From: Flavipsychrobacter sp.
GTDB lineage: Bacteria > Bacteroidota > Bacteroidia > Chitinophagales > Chitinophagaceae
DNA: 5,653 nucleotides
Direction of reading: 5' to 3'
Assembly (NCBI GenBank): GCA_021156265.1
Contig: JAJNBR010000205.1
Location: 1 to 5,653 of the forward strand
The translations under genes were made by a program, and so were the position numbers. Numbering within the stretch: the stretch's first letter is position 1; the number at the start of each line of letters is the position of its first letter. This document shows, in pieces, positions 1-5,653 of this stretch. The notes beneath the pieces are model-generated. The model saw only the letters and a program-made list of their open reading frames with translations, did not search any database and had not been told where the DNA came from.

Positions 1-45
1 AAGGGGGAAAGCCGCGTAGCGGCAGGGGCATGTCGGATCAATAAG
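1..45. repeat. Palindromic repeat, long-arm copy (left end cut by window)
   Basis: This is the left flanking copy of the repeat family found at 432-605. Bases 1-36 match 513-548 almost throughout: a G-rich block, a small hairpin with stem GCCGC/GCGGC at 11-15 and 19-23 around loop GTA, a second G block and the terminal ATGTCGG. Bases 25-45 are also an inverted match to 432-450 on the other side of the nuclease gene, differing by two single-base insertions. The repeat overlaps the gene's stop codon (38-40). The palindromic C-rich half expected on its left would lie before base 1, so the copy is probably incomplete only because the window starts here. Confidence 0.8.
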
Positions 46-415
46 ATTTCCTGAGCTCTTCTATCTTAGCCTCTATTGTCAGTACAACTCCGCTCATCCC
101 ATTTAATATATCATTACTGGCAAACCGGAGAAAATGCACACCATAAGCTTCGATCTCCCTCTGCCGTTCGCCATCCTTTACAAGGACATCTTCGAAATCA
201 TGTGTCAACCCATCAACTTCAATAACCAGCATCAGTTCATGACAATAAAAATCAACAATGTATTCAAGCATCGGCACCTGCCTGTGAAACTCTACACCGA
301 AGGACCTGCCTTTCAATTTTTGCCACAATAACACTTCGCTTAGCACGCGCTGTTTTCGCAACTCGCGTGCAAGAATTTTCAGCCTTGGGTTGTATGGAAT
401 GATAGCGTTAGACAT
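38..415 (-). CDS. DUF559 family endonuclease-like protein
   Basis: This 125-residue protein has the full length and layout of DUF559 (PF04480), a Vsr-like member of the PD-(D/E)XK nuclease fold. Visible family features are an N-terminal RLKILARELR helix, the SEVLLWQKLK segment (26-35) matching the usual 'aEklLW..L' signature, FHRQ at 43-46, the core strand pair with VDF (Asp55) and IEVDG (Glu66, Asp68), His72, Asp81 with Arg84, and FLRF at 95-98. Asp55, Glu66 and Asp68 are the likely metal-site residues, so the protein looks intact. The family's biological role is poorly established; nicking or cleavage of DNA is inferred from the fold. The ATG at 415 is preceded by an AT-rich stretch with no Shine-Dalgarno sequence. 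Repeat arms lie 17 bases upstream and across the stop codon. GC counted by hand at 61-360 is about 43%, against about 50% in a sample of the neighbouring sensor gene, which fits separate mobility. DUF559 membership is firm; function is not. Confidence 0.88.
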   Translation of the reverse strand: MSNAIIPYNPRLKILARELRKQRVLSEVLLWQKLKGRSFGVEFHRQVPMLEYIVDFYCHELMLVIEVDGLTHDFEDVLVKDGERQREIEAYGVHFLRFASNDILNGMSGVVLTIEAKIEELRKSY

Positions 416-431
416 TCATTTAAAATTAACA

Positions 432-549
432 CTTATTATCCGACATCCCCCTGGCCCCCTTCAAAGGGGGAATATAAAACTCCTTCAGGAAGAAAACACA
501 ATTCCCCCTTCGAAGGGGGAAAGCCGCGCAGCGGCAGGGGGATGTCCGG
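432..549. repeat. REPIN/MITE-like compound inverted repeat
   Basis: Two oppositely oriented arms face each other across a loop of about 27 bases (474-500). The short arm (432-473) reads ATCCGACAT, then C5TGG, then a near-palindrome at 455-470 (C5TT..AAG5). The long arm (501-549) holds a perfect 20-base palindrome at 502-521 centred on TTCGAA, a GCCGC-GCA-GCGGC hairpin at 523-535, then G5ATGTCCGG. The reverse complement of the long arm matches the short arm, except that it carries 14 more bases (net) forming the small hairpin. A transcript or single strand could fold into one large cruciform. The element fills most of the gap between sensor gene A and the nuclease gene. Two interchangeable arm types and the neighbouring copies at 1-45 and 566-605 suggest a dispersed family rather than a simple terminator. 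Confidence 0.8.
502..521. repeat. Perfect 20-base palindrome inside the long repeat arm
   Basis: The sequence reads the same on both strands: TTC5TTC followed by GAAG5GAA, with no central spacer. It is the symmetric core of the long arm. The equivalent core of the short arm (455-470) is imperfect only at its two central bases. A core this symmetric could be a cruciform, a binding site for a dimeric protein or a cleavage site. The sequence does not say which. Confidence 0.85.
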
Positions 550-565
550 GTTACACTAGCAGCAT

Positions 566-605
566 TTACTATCCGGCATTCCCCTCCGATCCTTTAGTAG
601 GATAA
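566..605. repeat. Decayed short-arm repeat copy overlapping the 3' end of sensor gene A
   Basis: Bases 566-585 match the short arm at 433-452 at 17 of 20 positions (TTAYTATCCGRCATYCCCCT). Where the intact arm has its C5TT/AAG5 palindrome, this copy still has a hairpin, ATCCT/AGGAT at 589-593 and 599-603, although the bases have changed. From 572 to 605 about 22 of 34 positions agree with the short arm. The segment contains the stop codon of sensor gene A (569-571) and codes for the tail that its paralogue lacks. The conserved 20-base end is convincing; the rest is degenerate. Confidence 0.6.
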
Positions 606-2485
606 CGAGGTTTACCCTTCTTCTCCATCAACGCCTCCTGCATATCTCTTATAAAGCCCGTTACATACTCCGCCGATTGTTTGATGTCATCCAATAGAAC
701 GGCACGCTGCTCATCGTTCTTTTCGTCTTTCGCACGGTCGGCCTGCAGAGGGATCTTTTCCAATGGCTCACGCACTTTATCCGTCAGCACACGGGCAAAC
801 TCCACCGCCGTGCTCATGTGTTCCATCAGGTCCCTGATGATACGCTGGTGTTCCAGCTGCAACCTTTTACGACTGGTAATGTCGACCCCTACCAGGCACA
901 CTCCTATCGCTTCACCATTGATAACGACAGGAGCCACATTGATATTAAAATAAACGGTCTCTTCTCCCTTCGGATAGGCCACCTCGTACTCCACCTGCTC
1001 CAGGTCATCCATCACCGCTTTAAAGATGCCGGTTACGTATTCGCGCCTTTCCGGTAACAGTACCTCAATAAAATTATCACCCACACCAATGTTCCTGCCG
1101 GTATTGACGGGGTAATCGGCAGCCATGGTACTGTTGATAGCCACTATGCGAAAATCCTTATCGCACAGCAACACGCCAACGGGACAAGCTTCAACCATCG
1201 ACCGCAGCGTAGCCTCCGAGCGGGCCATCCTGTCGCGGCTGAATTTTTTGTTGTAATACACCTCTATCGATTCTGCAATGGAGTTCAGCAGCTGCTGCTC
1301 TTCTTTTAGAAAAGGGTCTTTACCGCCCGGCGACCTATCTGTTACATAACCCACCTCGATATAGCCTGCACGTTCATCCATGAAATTCAGCGGTGCCCGC
1401 ATTTTATACTTCGTGTCGGCACAGTTGTCCGTTTTATATTCGTCGTCGCCAACCACAATGCGTGCCGCGCATATATCCGGGTACTGCCAGCCCGGCGGCA
1501 TTGCCTTCACTACCCTGCTAAAAGCAATATCTGTGCTTTGCCGTTCATCCTTCAAAATCTCATTTATTTCGTAAATGGTCGACAGTTCTTTCATTCGCTC
1601 GCAGAGGTCGTGCGTTTTTTCTGTCACCGTTGCCTCCAGGTGCAGTTTCGCATAGGTTTTAAAATAGATGAACACTGCACCCATGGCACTAAACAAGAGA
1701 CCAAATATCGAAAGCAGGATGATCGTTTTATGCGCGATAAAGCCATCAGCATAGGCCACATACAGTATCCAGTTTCCACGGGGCATGTATATAGAGGTTT
1801 CCCAGTTTTTCTGCGGGCGGTAGCCATCAAAAAAGTATTCTCTTTTGCCTGTCAGTACATTCACCTTCGATAGCTGGTAGACAAACTCTTTACCCTTATT
1901 CTCCAGCTCGGGCATGCGCTTGCGGATGGTGGAGAGTTTGGTAACTACAACCGATCCGCCGATAAACTTGCCAGCTTCAAAAAGTGGTAGTCTGCCGGAG
2001 ATAGCTTTACCCTTCTCTTGCAGCATATCGTAAGGCCCGCCAAACACTATTTTATCCTGGCTCAATGCCAGTTTAGCCTCTGCCCGTCTGTAAGGGTCAG
2101 ACAGCAGGTTAAACCCCCGTACAGTCTCGTTTCCCTGCAGGGGATAGACATGCGTTACCACCAGGTCTTTATCAACAAAATATACTACGTCGATGGCTTT
2201 ATTCATGGCCAGCAACTCTTTGGCCACGCTGTCGAACCAGGTAAGTGTTCTGCTTTGCTTATACAGAATGGACACGGTTGTAGCCGACGACAGATTATGG
2301 TCCAGGATAACACCCAGTTGATCCCTGGTATCATCCAGTTCATTCATCAGCTCATTAAATTCATTTTTGCGAACGGAACTATAGCGTTGGTAAACCAGCA
2401 GCTGGGTAATGACGAGTAACACAACGAACGTGATCGCCGCGTACAGGACCGAAGCCCGTCTCCCTTTATTTAAGGCCTTCCACAT
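569..2485 (-). CDS. Membrane sensor protein A: CHASE, GAF-like, PAS, degenerate DHp-like helix
   Basis: The protein is 638 residues from the ATG at 2485. A membrane segment (about 13-33) is followed by an extracytoplasmic CHASE domain (about 65-190, core around THVYPLQGNE at 111-120, then RRAEAKLAL and GRLPLFE). A second membrane segment (about 254-275) leads to a coiled coil (278-312) ending in KELSTIYEINEIL. Next come a GAF-like domain (about 306-415; GWQYP, AARI, FLKEEQQLL), a PAS domain (about 423-538; GVLLCDKDFRIVAIN to VGVDITSRK) and a helical region (540-620). That region resembles a HisKA dimerisation domain, but Asp569 stands where the phosphoacceptor His is expected, and no ATPase follows. 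It probably senses a periplasmic signal without being a kinase itself; its partner is unknown. An in-frame GTG at 2515 would add ten residues. The ATG is preferred because it gives exactly the same N-terminal spacing as paralogue B. The last 15 residues (624-638) have no counterpart in B and overlap a decayed repeat. Confidence 0.85.
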   Translation of the reverse strand: MWKALNKGRRASVLYAAITFVVLLVITQLLVYQRYSSVRKNEFNELMNELDDTRDQLGVILDHNLSSATTVSILYKQSRTLTWFDSVAKELLAMNKAIDVVYFVDKDLVVTHVYPLQGNETVRGFNLLSDPYRRAEAKLALSQDKIVFGGPYDMLQEKGKAISGRLPLFEAGKFIGGSVVVTKLSTIRKRMPELENKGKEFVYQLSKVNVLTGKREYFFDGYRPQKNWETSIYMPRGNWILYVAYADGFIAHKTIILLSIFGLLFSAMGAVFIYFKTYAKLHLEATVTEKTHDLCERMKELSTIYEINEILKDERQSTDIAFSRVVKAMPPGWQYPDICAARIVVGDDEYKTDNCADTKYKMRAPLNFMDERAGYIEVGYVTDRSPGGKDPFLKEEQQLLNSIAESIEVYYNKKFSRDRMARSEATLRSMVEACPVGVLLCDKDFRIVAINSTMAADYPVNTGRNIGVGDNFIEVLLPERREYVTGIFKAVMDDLEQVEYEVAYPKGEETVYFNINVAPVVINGEAIGVCLVGVDITSRKRLQLEHQRIIRDLMEHMSTAVEFARVLTDKVREPLEKIPLQADRAKDEKNDEQRAVLLDDIKQSAEYVTGFIRDMQEALMEKKGKPRYPTKGSEGNAG

Positions 2486-2588
2486 AGTTGCGCGGATAAA
2501 AGTGAAATACTCCACGATCCCAATGTACCGGCACTAATATTAGGCCACTAAAAAGGCAATGAGTTAAGCTGTTGTTATTGAACTGCGC

Positions 2589-4466
2589 TCAGGTTTTCTC
2601 TTCGTGCGTGAGCCGCTGCAGGTCGTTCAGCACATCTTCCAGCTGCTGTGCAGATATGATGACGCCTTCCAGGATCTTTCGGCGCTCCTGCTCATCCATA
2701 TCTTCTTTTACCAGGCTCTTTAGCTCTAGTATAGTTGAGAGCGGGGCGCTCACCTTCGTGGCGATGACCTTAGCAAACTCTTCCAGCGCTATGATGCGCC
2801 CCTTCATACCTTCTATGATACGCTGGCGTTCTATTTCCATCAGCTTACGCGTGGTGATGTCGTACACCACCATGCACACCCCGATGGACTTGCCGCCGCT
2901 GATCACCGGCGCCACACTTACGGTCACATAGATGGTACTGCCGAGGTACTCGTAACTGGTATCATATTCCACCGGCTCAAAATCGTTTTGCACACGGTTG
3001 AAAACGGAGAGCACATACTCTTTTCTATCGGGCAGCAGCGCTTCAAAAAAATTATCGCCTACCTGCAGCGCCCTGCCTGTCAGCGCCTCGTAGATCGTCG
3101 TCATCTTCCTGTTGGTAGCAACAATGCGATGATCCTTATCGCAGAGCATGACACCTATCTGGCTGGCTTCTACCAGCGAGCGCAGCGACGCCTCCGAGCG
3201 GGCGACCTGGTCCTGGTGTACTTTTTTGTTAAAGTACACTTCTATGGTTTCGGCCAGGGAATCGAGCATCCTGCGCTCTTCTTTCATAAATGGTCCTTCC
3301 GATTCAGGAGGGGCTTCGTTGATGTAGATGATCTCGATAAACCCCGAGCGGCCATCCTGGAAGGTTAACGGCGCCCGTATCTTAAAAGCAGTATCGATGT
3401 AATTATCCGTCTTATACTCATGGTTATTGAACGTTATCCTGGCTGCCGCCATCTCCGGGTAGCGAACACCCGCCGGTATCAATTTCACTACCCTGCTGAG
3501 AGCTATATCAATGTTTTGCCACTCGTCTTTCAGCACCTCATTCACATTGTAAATGGTAGAAAGCTCTTTTACGCGATCATCCAGGTCGCGGGTCTTTCGT
3601 TTCACCAACAGGTCCAGGTGTATCGCCTCGTGCGTTCGGGCGTATACAAACATAGCGCCCAAACCGCTGAACAAAAGGCCAAATAACATGAGCAGGTACA
3701 CGGTCCAGTGTGAGATATACCCTGCTGCATATCCCACATGCAGCGTCCAGTTTCCACGACGCATATACTTGGATACCTGCCAGTCTTCCTGCGCATGATA
3801 ACCGGTAAAGAAACTTTCTTTTTTCCCGGTAAGGGAGTTCACCTTCGTCAGCTGGTAAACAAAGACGCCGCTTTTGTTCTCCAATTCAGGAATGCGCTTA
3901 AGTATCGTTGACAGCCTGGTAATCACCACCGCGCCGCCAAGAAACTTGTCGCCGTCATAAATAGGCACCCTCCCTGCAATAGCCAGCCCTTTGCCCGGAT
4001 GCAGCGTTTCGTAAGGGCCGGAAAACTTGATCCTTCTATCCTTCAGCGCCAGTTTCGTTTCTGCACGTCGCTGGGGTTCCGACATAACGTTGAAGCCAAC
4101 TATGTGTTCATTGCCTTTAAGCGGGTAAATGTGCGTTATCGTAAAATCCTTGTCAACAAACTCCACAAAATCAATGGCATCATTCATTTCCACCAGCTCT
4201 TTGGCCACGTTATCAAACCAGGCCAGCGAAGGGTCTTGCCTGACCATGATCGCCAATGTTTTAGCCGACGAAATGTTGTGATTTAAAGCAATATTGAGCT
4301 TATCCTTAGTATCATCCAGCTCCAGCACCAGCGCATTGAACTCTTTAGTCGCTACGGAGCGGTGACGCTGATACACCAGCAGCTGAGTGATGATCATCAG
4401 CACAACGAAAGTCACCGCGGCATATACCAGGGATTTTCTTTTTTCTTTTCTAAAGATGTTCCGCAT
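2589..4466 (-). CDS. Membrane sensor protein B: CHASE, GAF-like, PAS, degenerate DHp-like helix
   Basis: This 625-residue protein is a close paralogue of sensor A, sharing roughly half its residues by eye, with the same order and almost the same spacing. It has a membrane segment at about 13-33 and a CHASE domain at about 63-188 (THIYPLKGNEHIVG at 111-124). The second membrane segment lies at about 255-275, followed by a coiled coil (278-314), a GAF-like domain (about 304-415; RYPEMAAARI, GPFMKEERRMLDSLAE), a PAS domain (about 423-538; GVMLCDKDHRIVATN to VYDITTRK) and a helical end (543-620). EEFAKVIATKVSAPL in that end closely matches the kinase H-box pattern EEFAYIISHDLRAPL, but Thr570 replaces the His and no ATPase domain follows. 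The stop is 103 bases before the start of gene A, so cotranscription is possible but not shown. A GTG two codons upstream (4472) is an alternative start; the ATG aligns with that of A. The output partner is unknown. Confidence 0.86.
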   Translation of the reverse strand: MRNIFRKEKRKSLVYAAVTFVVLMIITQLLVYQRHRSVATKEFNALVLELDDTKDKLNIALNHNISSAKTLAIMVRQDPSLAWFDNVAKELVEMNDAIDFVEFVDKDFTITHIYPLKGNEHIVGFNVMSEPQRRAETKLALKDRRIKFSGPYETLHPGKGLAIAGRVPIYDGDKFLGGAVVITRLSTILKRIPELENKSGVFVYQLTKVNSLTGKKESFFTGYHAQEDWQVSKYMRRGNWTLHVGYAAGYISHWTVYLLMLFGLLFSGLGAMFVYARTHEAIHLDLLVKRKTRDLDDRVKELSTIYNVNEVLKDEWQNIDIALSRVVKLIPAGVRYPEMAAARITFNNHEYKTDNYIDTAFKIRAPLTFQDGRSGFIEIIYINEAPPESEGPFMKEERRMLDSLAETIEVYFNKKVHQDQVARSEASLRSLVEASQIGVMLCDKDHRIVATNRKMTTIYEALTGRALQVGDNFFEALLPDRKEYVLSVFNRVQNDFEPVEYDTSYEYLGSTIYVTVSVAPVISGGKSIGVCMVVYDITTRKLMEIERQRIIEGMKGRIIALEEFAKVIATKVSAPLSTILELKSLVKEDMDEQERRKILEGVIISAQQLEDVLNDLQRLTHEEKT

Positions 4467-4684
4467 ACACACAGAGCCATGAGGGAAACTCCCGCAACTC
4501 TATTATAAATTTACCAATAATACATGCCTTTGTAAAACGAAAACAGCTAAACGAATGTTAAGGTCGAACAGCGATTACTGTAACGACTGTAATATCAGCC
4601 GCTTCCGTTTGCAATGAATAACAAACACAACGGCTTAACAGCTCTTCAGTATTTCGTGAAAACGTGGGAGTAGTAGACAAGTCC
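4467..4684. other. Intergenic region upstream of sensor gene B, no gene seen
   Basis: No plausible coding sequence or RNA gene is visible in either strand here. On the minus strand it should hold the promoter of the sensor genes. Two weak candidates are TATTATTG (complement of 4515-4522), one mismatch from the Bacteroidota -7 consensus TAnnTTTG, and TATAAT (complement of 4502-4507). Neither has a convincing upstream element at the proper distance. No hairpin with a U tract is seen after the beta-barrel gene, so read-through from it into gene B cannot be excluded. Confidence 0.4.
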
Positions 4685-5449
4685 TCAAAACCTGTAACTC
4701 AACCCGAAATGGATCTGCACGCTGGTACCGTTGACCGTCGTCCAGTATTCCTCTTCCTGGGTAAAGCCGTTAGGCTCGTACACCCTGATGATCTTTACCG
4801 TATCGGACACAAATTTTGAGAAGCCTTGCTGGTAGGAAAGCGTGACGGATCCTGCAAGATGCCGGGAGAAATTGTAAGCGATCTCCGCTGATACTTTTTG
4901 AAAAAATTTGAGGCTGTTGTTCTGGTACGCCGGGTACTGTACATACTGTATACTGTGCGGCTTGGGCTTTCTCCAGAAATCATTTACATCCGTGGTGTCT
5001 TCTATACGCCACGAGTGAGGAAACAAGCCTAAAGACGGTATGAAGTTGACAGCCGCAGTCAACCTTTTATTCAGCGACCTTAAGTAGCCCACTCGCACAC
5101 CTGCTTTCCACACGCCAATGCGGTCTGATGCAGCCATCAAGCCGCTGGTAATACCAAGACCCATATGCTGTACATGTGGCGCAGCGTGATAGCCGTAATC
5201 AAATTCATCGTAAAAAAACTCCAGTCCGTAGTTGAAACTGTTTAAGCGGTAAGTGCCCGCAGCAAAACCAATCGTCTTGGTAACCGGCCTCACGAATTTG
5301 ACATGAGTAACAGAAACCGGTTGTTCCGGCCCGCGTTTTGCGATGTTGTGCAGCCACCCGCCATAAGCCGTGAACGAGTAACCTTCCTGCCCATGTACCT
5401 CGATCATTGGGCCCAGTAAAAACAGTATCAGGATGAAACGGACTGCCAT
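4685..5449 (-). CDS. Probable outer-membrane beta-barrel protein, family not recognised
   Basis: This 254-residue protein starts with a typical signal peptide: Arg4, a hydrophobic run FILILFLLGPMI (5-16) and a likely cleavage after VHG (18-20). The mature part is rich in alternating aromatic/glycine strands, for example YSFTAYGGWLH, YRLNSFNYGLEFFYDE, KAGVRVGYLRSL and LAGSVTLSYQQGF. It ends in SVQIHFGLSYRF, a terminal strand with C-terminal Phe as expected for BAM-assembled barrels. Length and strand pattern suggest a small barrel of perhaps 8-12 strands. No transport, adhesion or enzymatic motif is visible, and no family name is claimed. It stands apart from the sensor genes (gap of about 220 bases), so a shared role is not supported by the layout alone. 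The ATG at 5449 is the only start that keeps the whole signal peptide. Confidence 0.75.
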   Translation of the reverse strand: MAVRFILILFLLGPMIEVHGQEGYSFTAYGGWLHNIAKRGPEQPVSVTHVKFVRPVTKTIGFAAGTYRLNSFNYGLEFFYDEFDYGYHAAPHVQHMGLGITSGLMAASDRIGVWKAGVRVGYLRSLNKRLTAAVNFIPSLGLFPHSWRIEDTTDVNDFWRKPKPHSIQYVQYPAYQNNSLKFFQKVSAEIAYNFSRHLAGSVTLSYQQGFSKFVSDTVKIIRVYEPNGFTQEEEYWTTVNGTSVQIHFGLSYRF

Positions 5450-5453
5450 AGGG

Positions 5454-5461
5454 CAAACTTA
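5454..5461 (-). promoter_or_regulatory. Possible -7 promoter element of the beta-barrel gene
   Basis: Read on the minus strand, these bases are TAAGTTTG, an exact fit to the Bacteroidota -7 consensus TAnnTTTG. The start codon follows after only four bases, so transcription from it would give an almost leaderless message. No TTTG-like -33 element is visible about 20 bases upstream, where the sequence runs into the 5487-5516 hairpin. This may be a chance match. Confidence 0.25.
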
Positions 5462-5486
5462 GGATTTTTAGTTGTGTCGTATTTCC

Positions 5487-5516
5487 GTGGTGTCAGGTGT
5501 TTCCACCTGACACCAC
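5487..5516 (-). terminator. Strong hairpin, probable terminator or RNA-stability element
   Basis: A perfect 13-base-pair stem (5487-5499 with 5504-5516) closes on four bases. In the minus-strand RNA the loop is GAAA, a stable GNRA tetraloop, while the plus-strand loop is UUUC, so the structure suits the minus-strand transcript. An outer 5-bp helix (5476-5480 with 5519-5523) extends it across a small internal loop. It starts 13 bases after the stop codon of the partial gene at 5530. No U tract follows it on the minus strand, so it is not a textbook intrinsic terminator. Confidence 0.55.
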
Positions 5517-5529
5517 AAACGACCTGGGG

Positions 5530-5653
5530 CTATCCTTTGGCTGCGTTGATAGCGTTCTTTACATCTTCGTAACCATCCAGGGTTTGCAGTACTATATTTC
5601 TACCATTTTCCGTTATTGTCAACTCTACCCTAACGGGTTGATTTAAACTTTCC
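5530..5653 (-). CDS. 3' end of an unrecognised gene (5' end beyond window)
   Basis: One minus-strand frame stays open from the window edge to a TAG at 5530-5532 and gives 40 residues, from ESLNQPVRVELTITENG to EDVKNAINAAKG. The composition is protein-like: a probable beta hairpin (VRVELTITENGRNIVLQTL) and then a short amphipathic helix (YEDVKNAINAAKG). It has a hairpin directly downstream, as expected at the end of a transcription unit, and shares the orientation of every other gene here. No family can be named from so short a piece. The other two minus-strand frames were not checked in full. Confidence 0.5.
   Translation of the reverse strand, partial: ESLNQPVRVELTITENGRNIVLQTLDGYEDVKNAINAAKG

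Noticed and set aside
441..549. The inverted repeat as a plain terminator of sensor gene A.
   Set aside because: It lies 20 bases past the stop and could well stop transcription, but the related copies at 1-45 and 566-605 and the absence of a U tract make a dispersed repeat the better description.
432..605. Several repeats close together might be a CRISPR array.
   Set aside because: The copies alternate in orientation and differ in length, are palindromic over most of their span and have no regularly sized spacers; no cas genes are present.
2483..2515. GTG at 2515 as start of sensor A, and similarly GTG at 4472 for B.
   Set aside because: The downstream ATGs at 2485 and 4466 give the same number of residues before the shared YAA motif in both paralogues, whereas the GTG starts give unequal leaders. 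They remain possible.
2534..2543. 10-base palindrome CTAATATTAG between sensor genes B and A.
   Set aside because: It is AT-rich with flanking GGC/GCC, forms only a weak hairpin and has no U tract; not enough to call a terminator or operator.
681..4286. Plus-strand open frames of up to 133 residues opposite the sensor genes.
   Set aside because: They lie antisense within well-supported genes, have low-complexity or Cys/Ser/His-rich translations typical of shadow frames, and show no domain or start signal.
4466..4480. ATG at 4480 preceded by GGGAG as a small leader peptide ahead of sensor B.
   Set aside because: The frame closes after about two dozen codons inside gene B and the spacing to GGGAG is loose; Bacteroidota rarely rely on such a site.
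4577..4594. Short tandem duplication (ACTGTAACG then ACTGTAATA) in the gap before sensor B.
   Set aside because: Two 9-base units with two mismatches are within chance expectation, and no link to a promoter element is visible.

Overview
The window looks like chromosomal DNA of a Bacteroidota bacterium, most likely Chitinophagaceae or a close relative. That placement is an inference. It rests on the style of the CHASE/GAF-like/PAS sensor proteins, start codons with no clear Shine-Dalgarno sequence, an outer-membrane beta-barrel protein of a type common in the phylum, and C-rich/G-rich palindromic repeats beside a DUF559 nuclease gene. All five genes lie on the minus strand, so transcription runs from the right end to the left.

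In transcription order the window holds five genes. First is the 3' end of an unrecognised gene (5530-5653), followed by a strong GAAA-loop hairpin (5487-5516). Next is a secreted, probable outer-membrane beta-barrel protein (4685-5449), then a 212-base gap with no gene. Two tandem paralogous membrane sensor proteins follow, B (2589-4466) and A (569-2485). Each has a CHASE sensor domain between two membrane segments, a GAF-like domain, a PAS domain and a C-terminal helical region resembling a histidine-kinase dimerisation domain. Neither has the phosphoacceptor histidine at the expected place, and neither has an ATPase domain. They look like sensory proteins whose kinase output was lost before they duplicated. 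Last is a small DUF559 (Vsr-like/PD-(D/E)XK) nuclease gene (38-415).

The most unusual part is 1-605. The nuclease gene is closely bracketed by copies of one palindromic repeat family: a long arm at 1-45, a short inverted arm at 432-473, a long arm at 501-549 and a decayed short arm at 566-605. The arms at 432-473 and 501-549 form one REPIN/MITE-like compound inverted repeat. The decayed copy runs into the 3' end of sensor gene A and appears to encode the extra C-terminal tail that its paralogue lacks. The arrangement recalls REP elements with their RAYT transposase gene, but with a DUF559 nuclease in the RAYT position. Any mechanistic link is a hypothesis.
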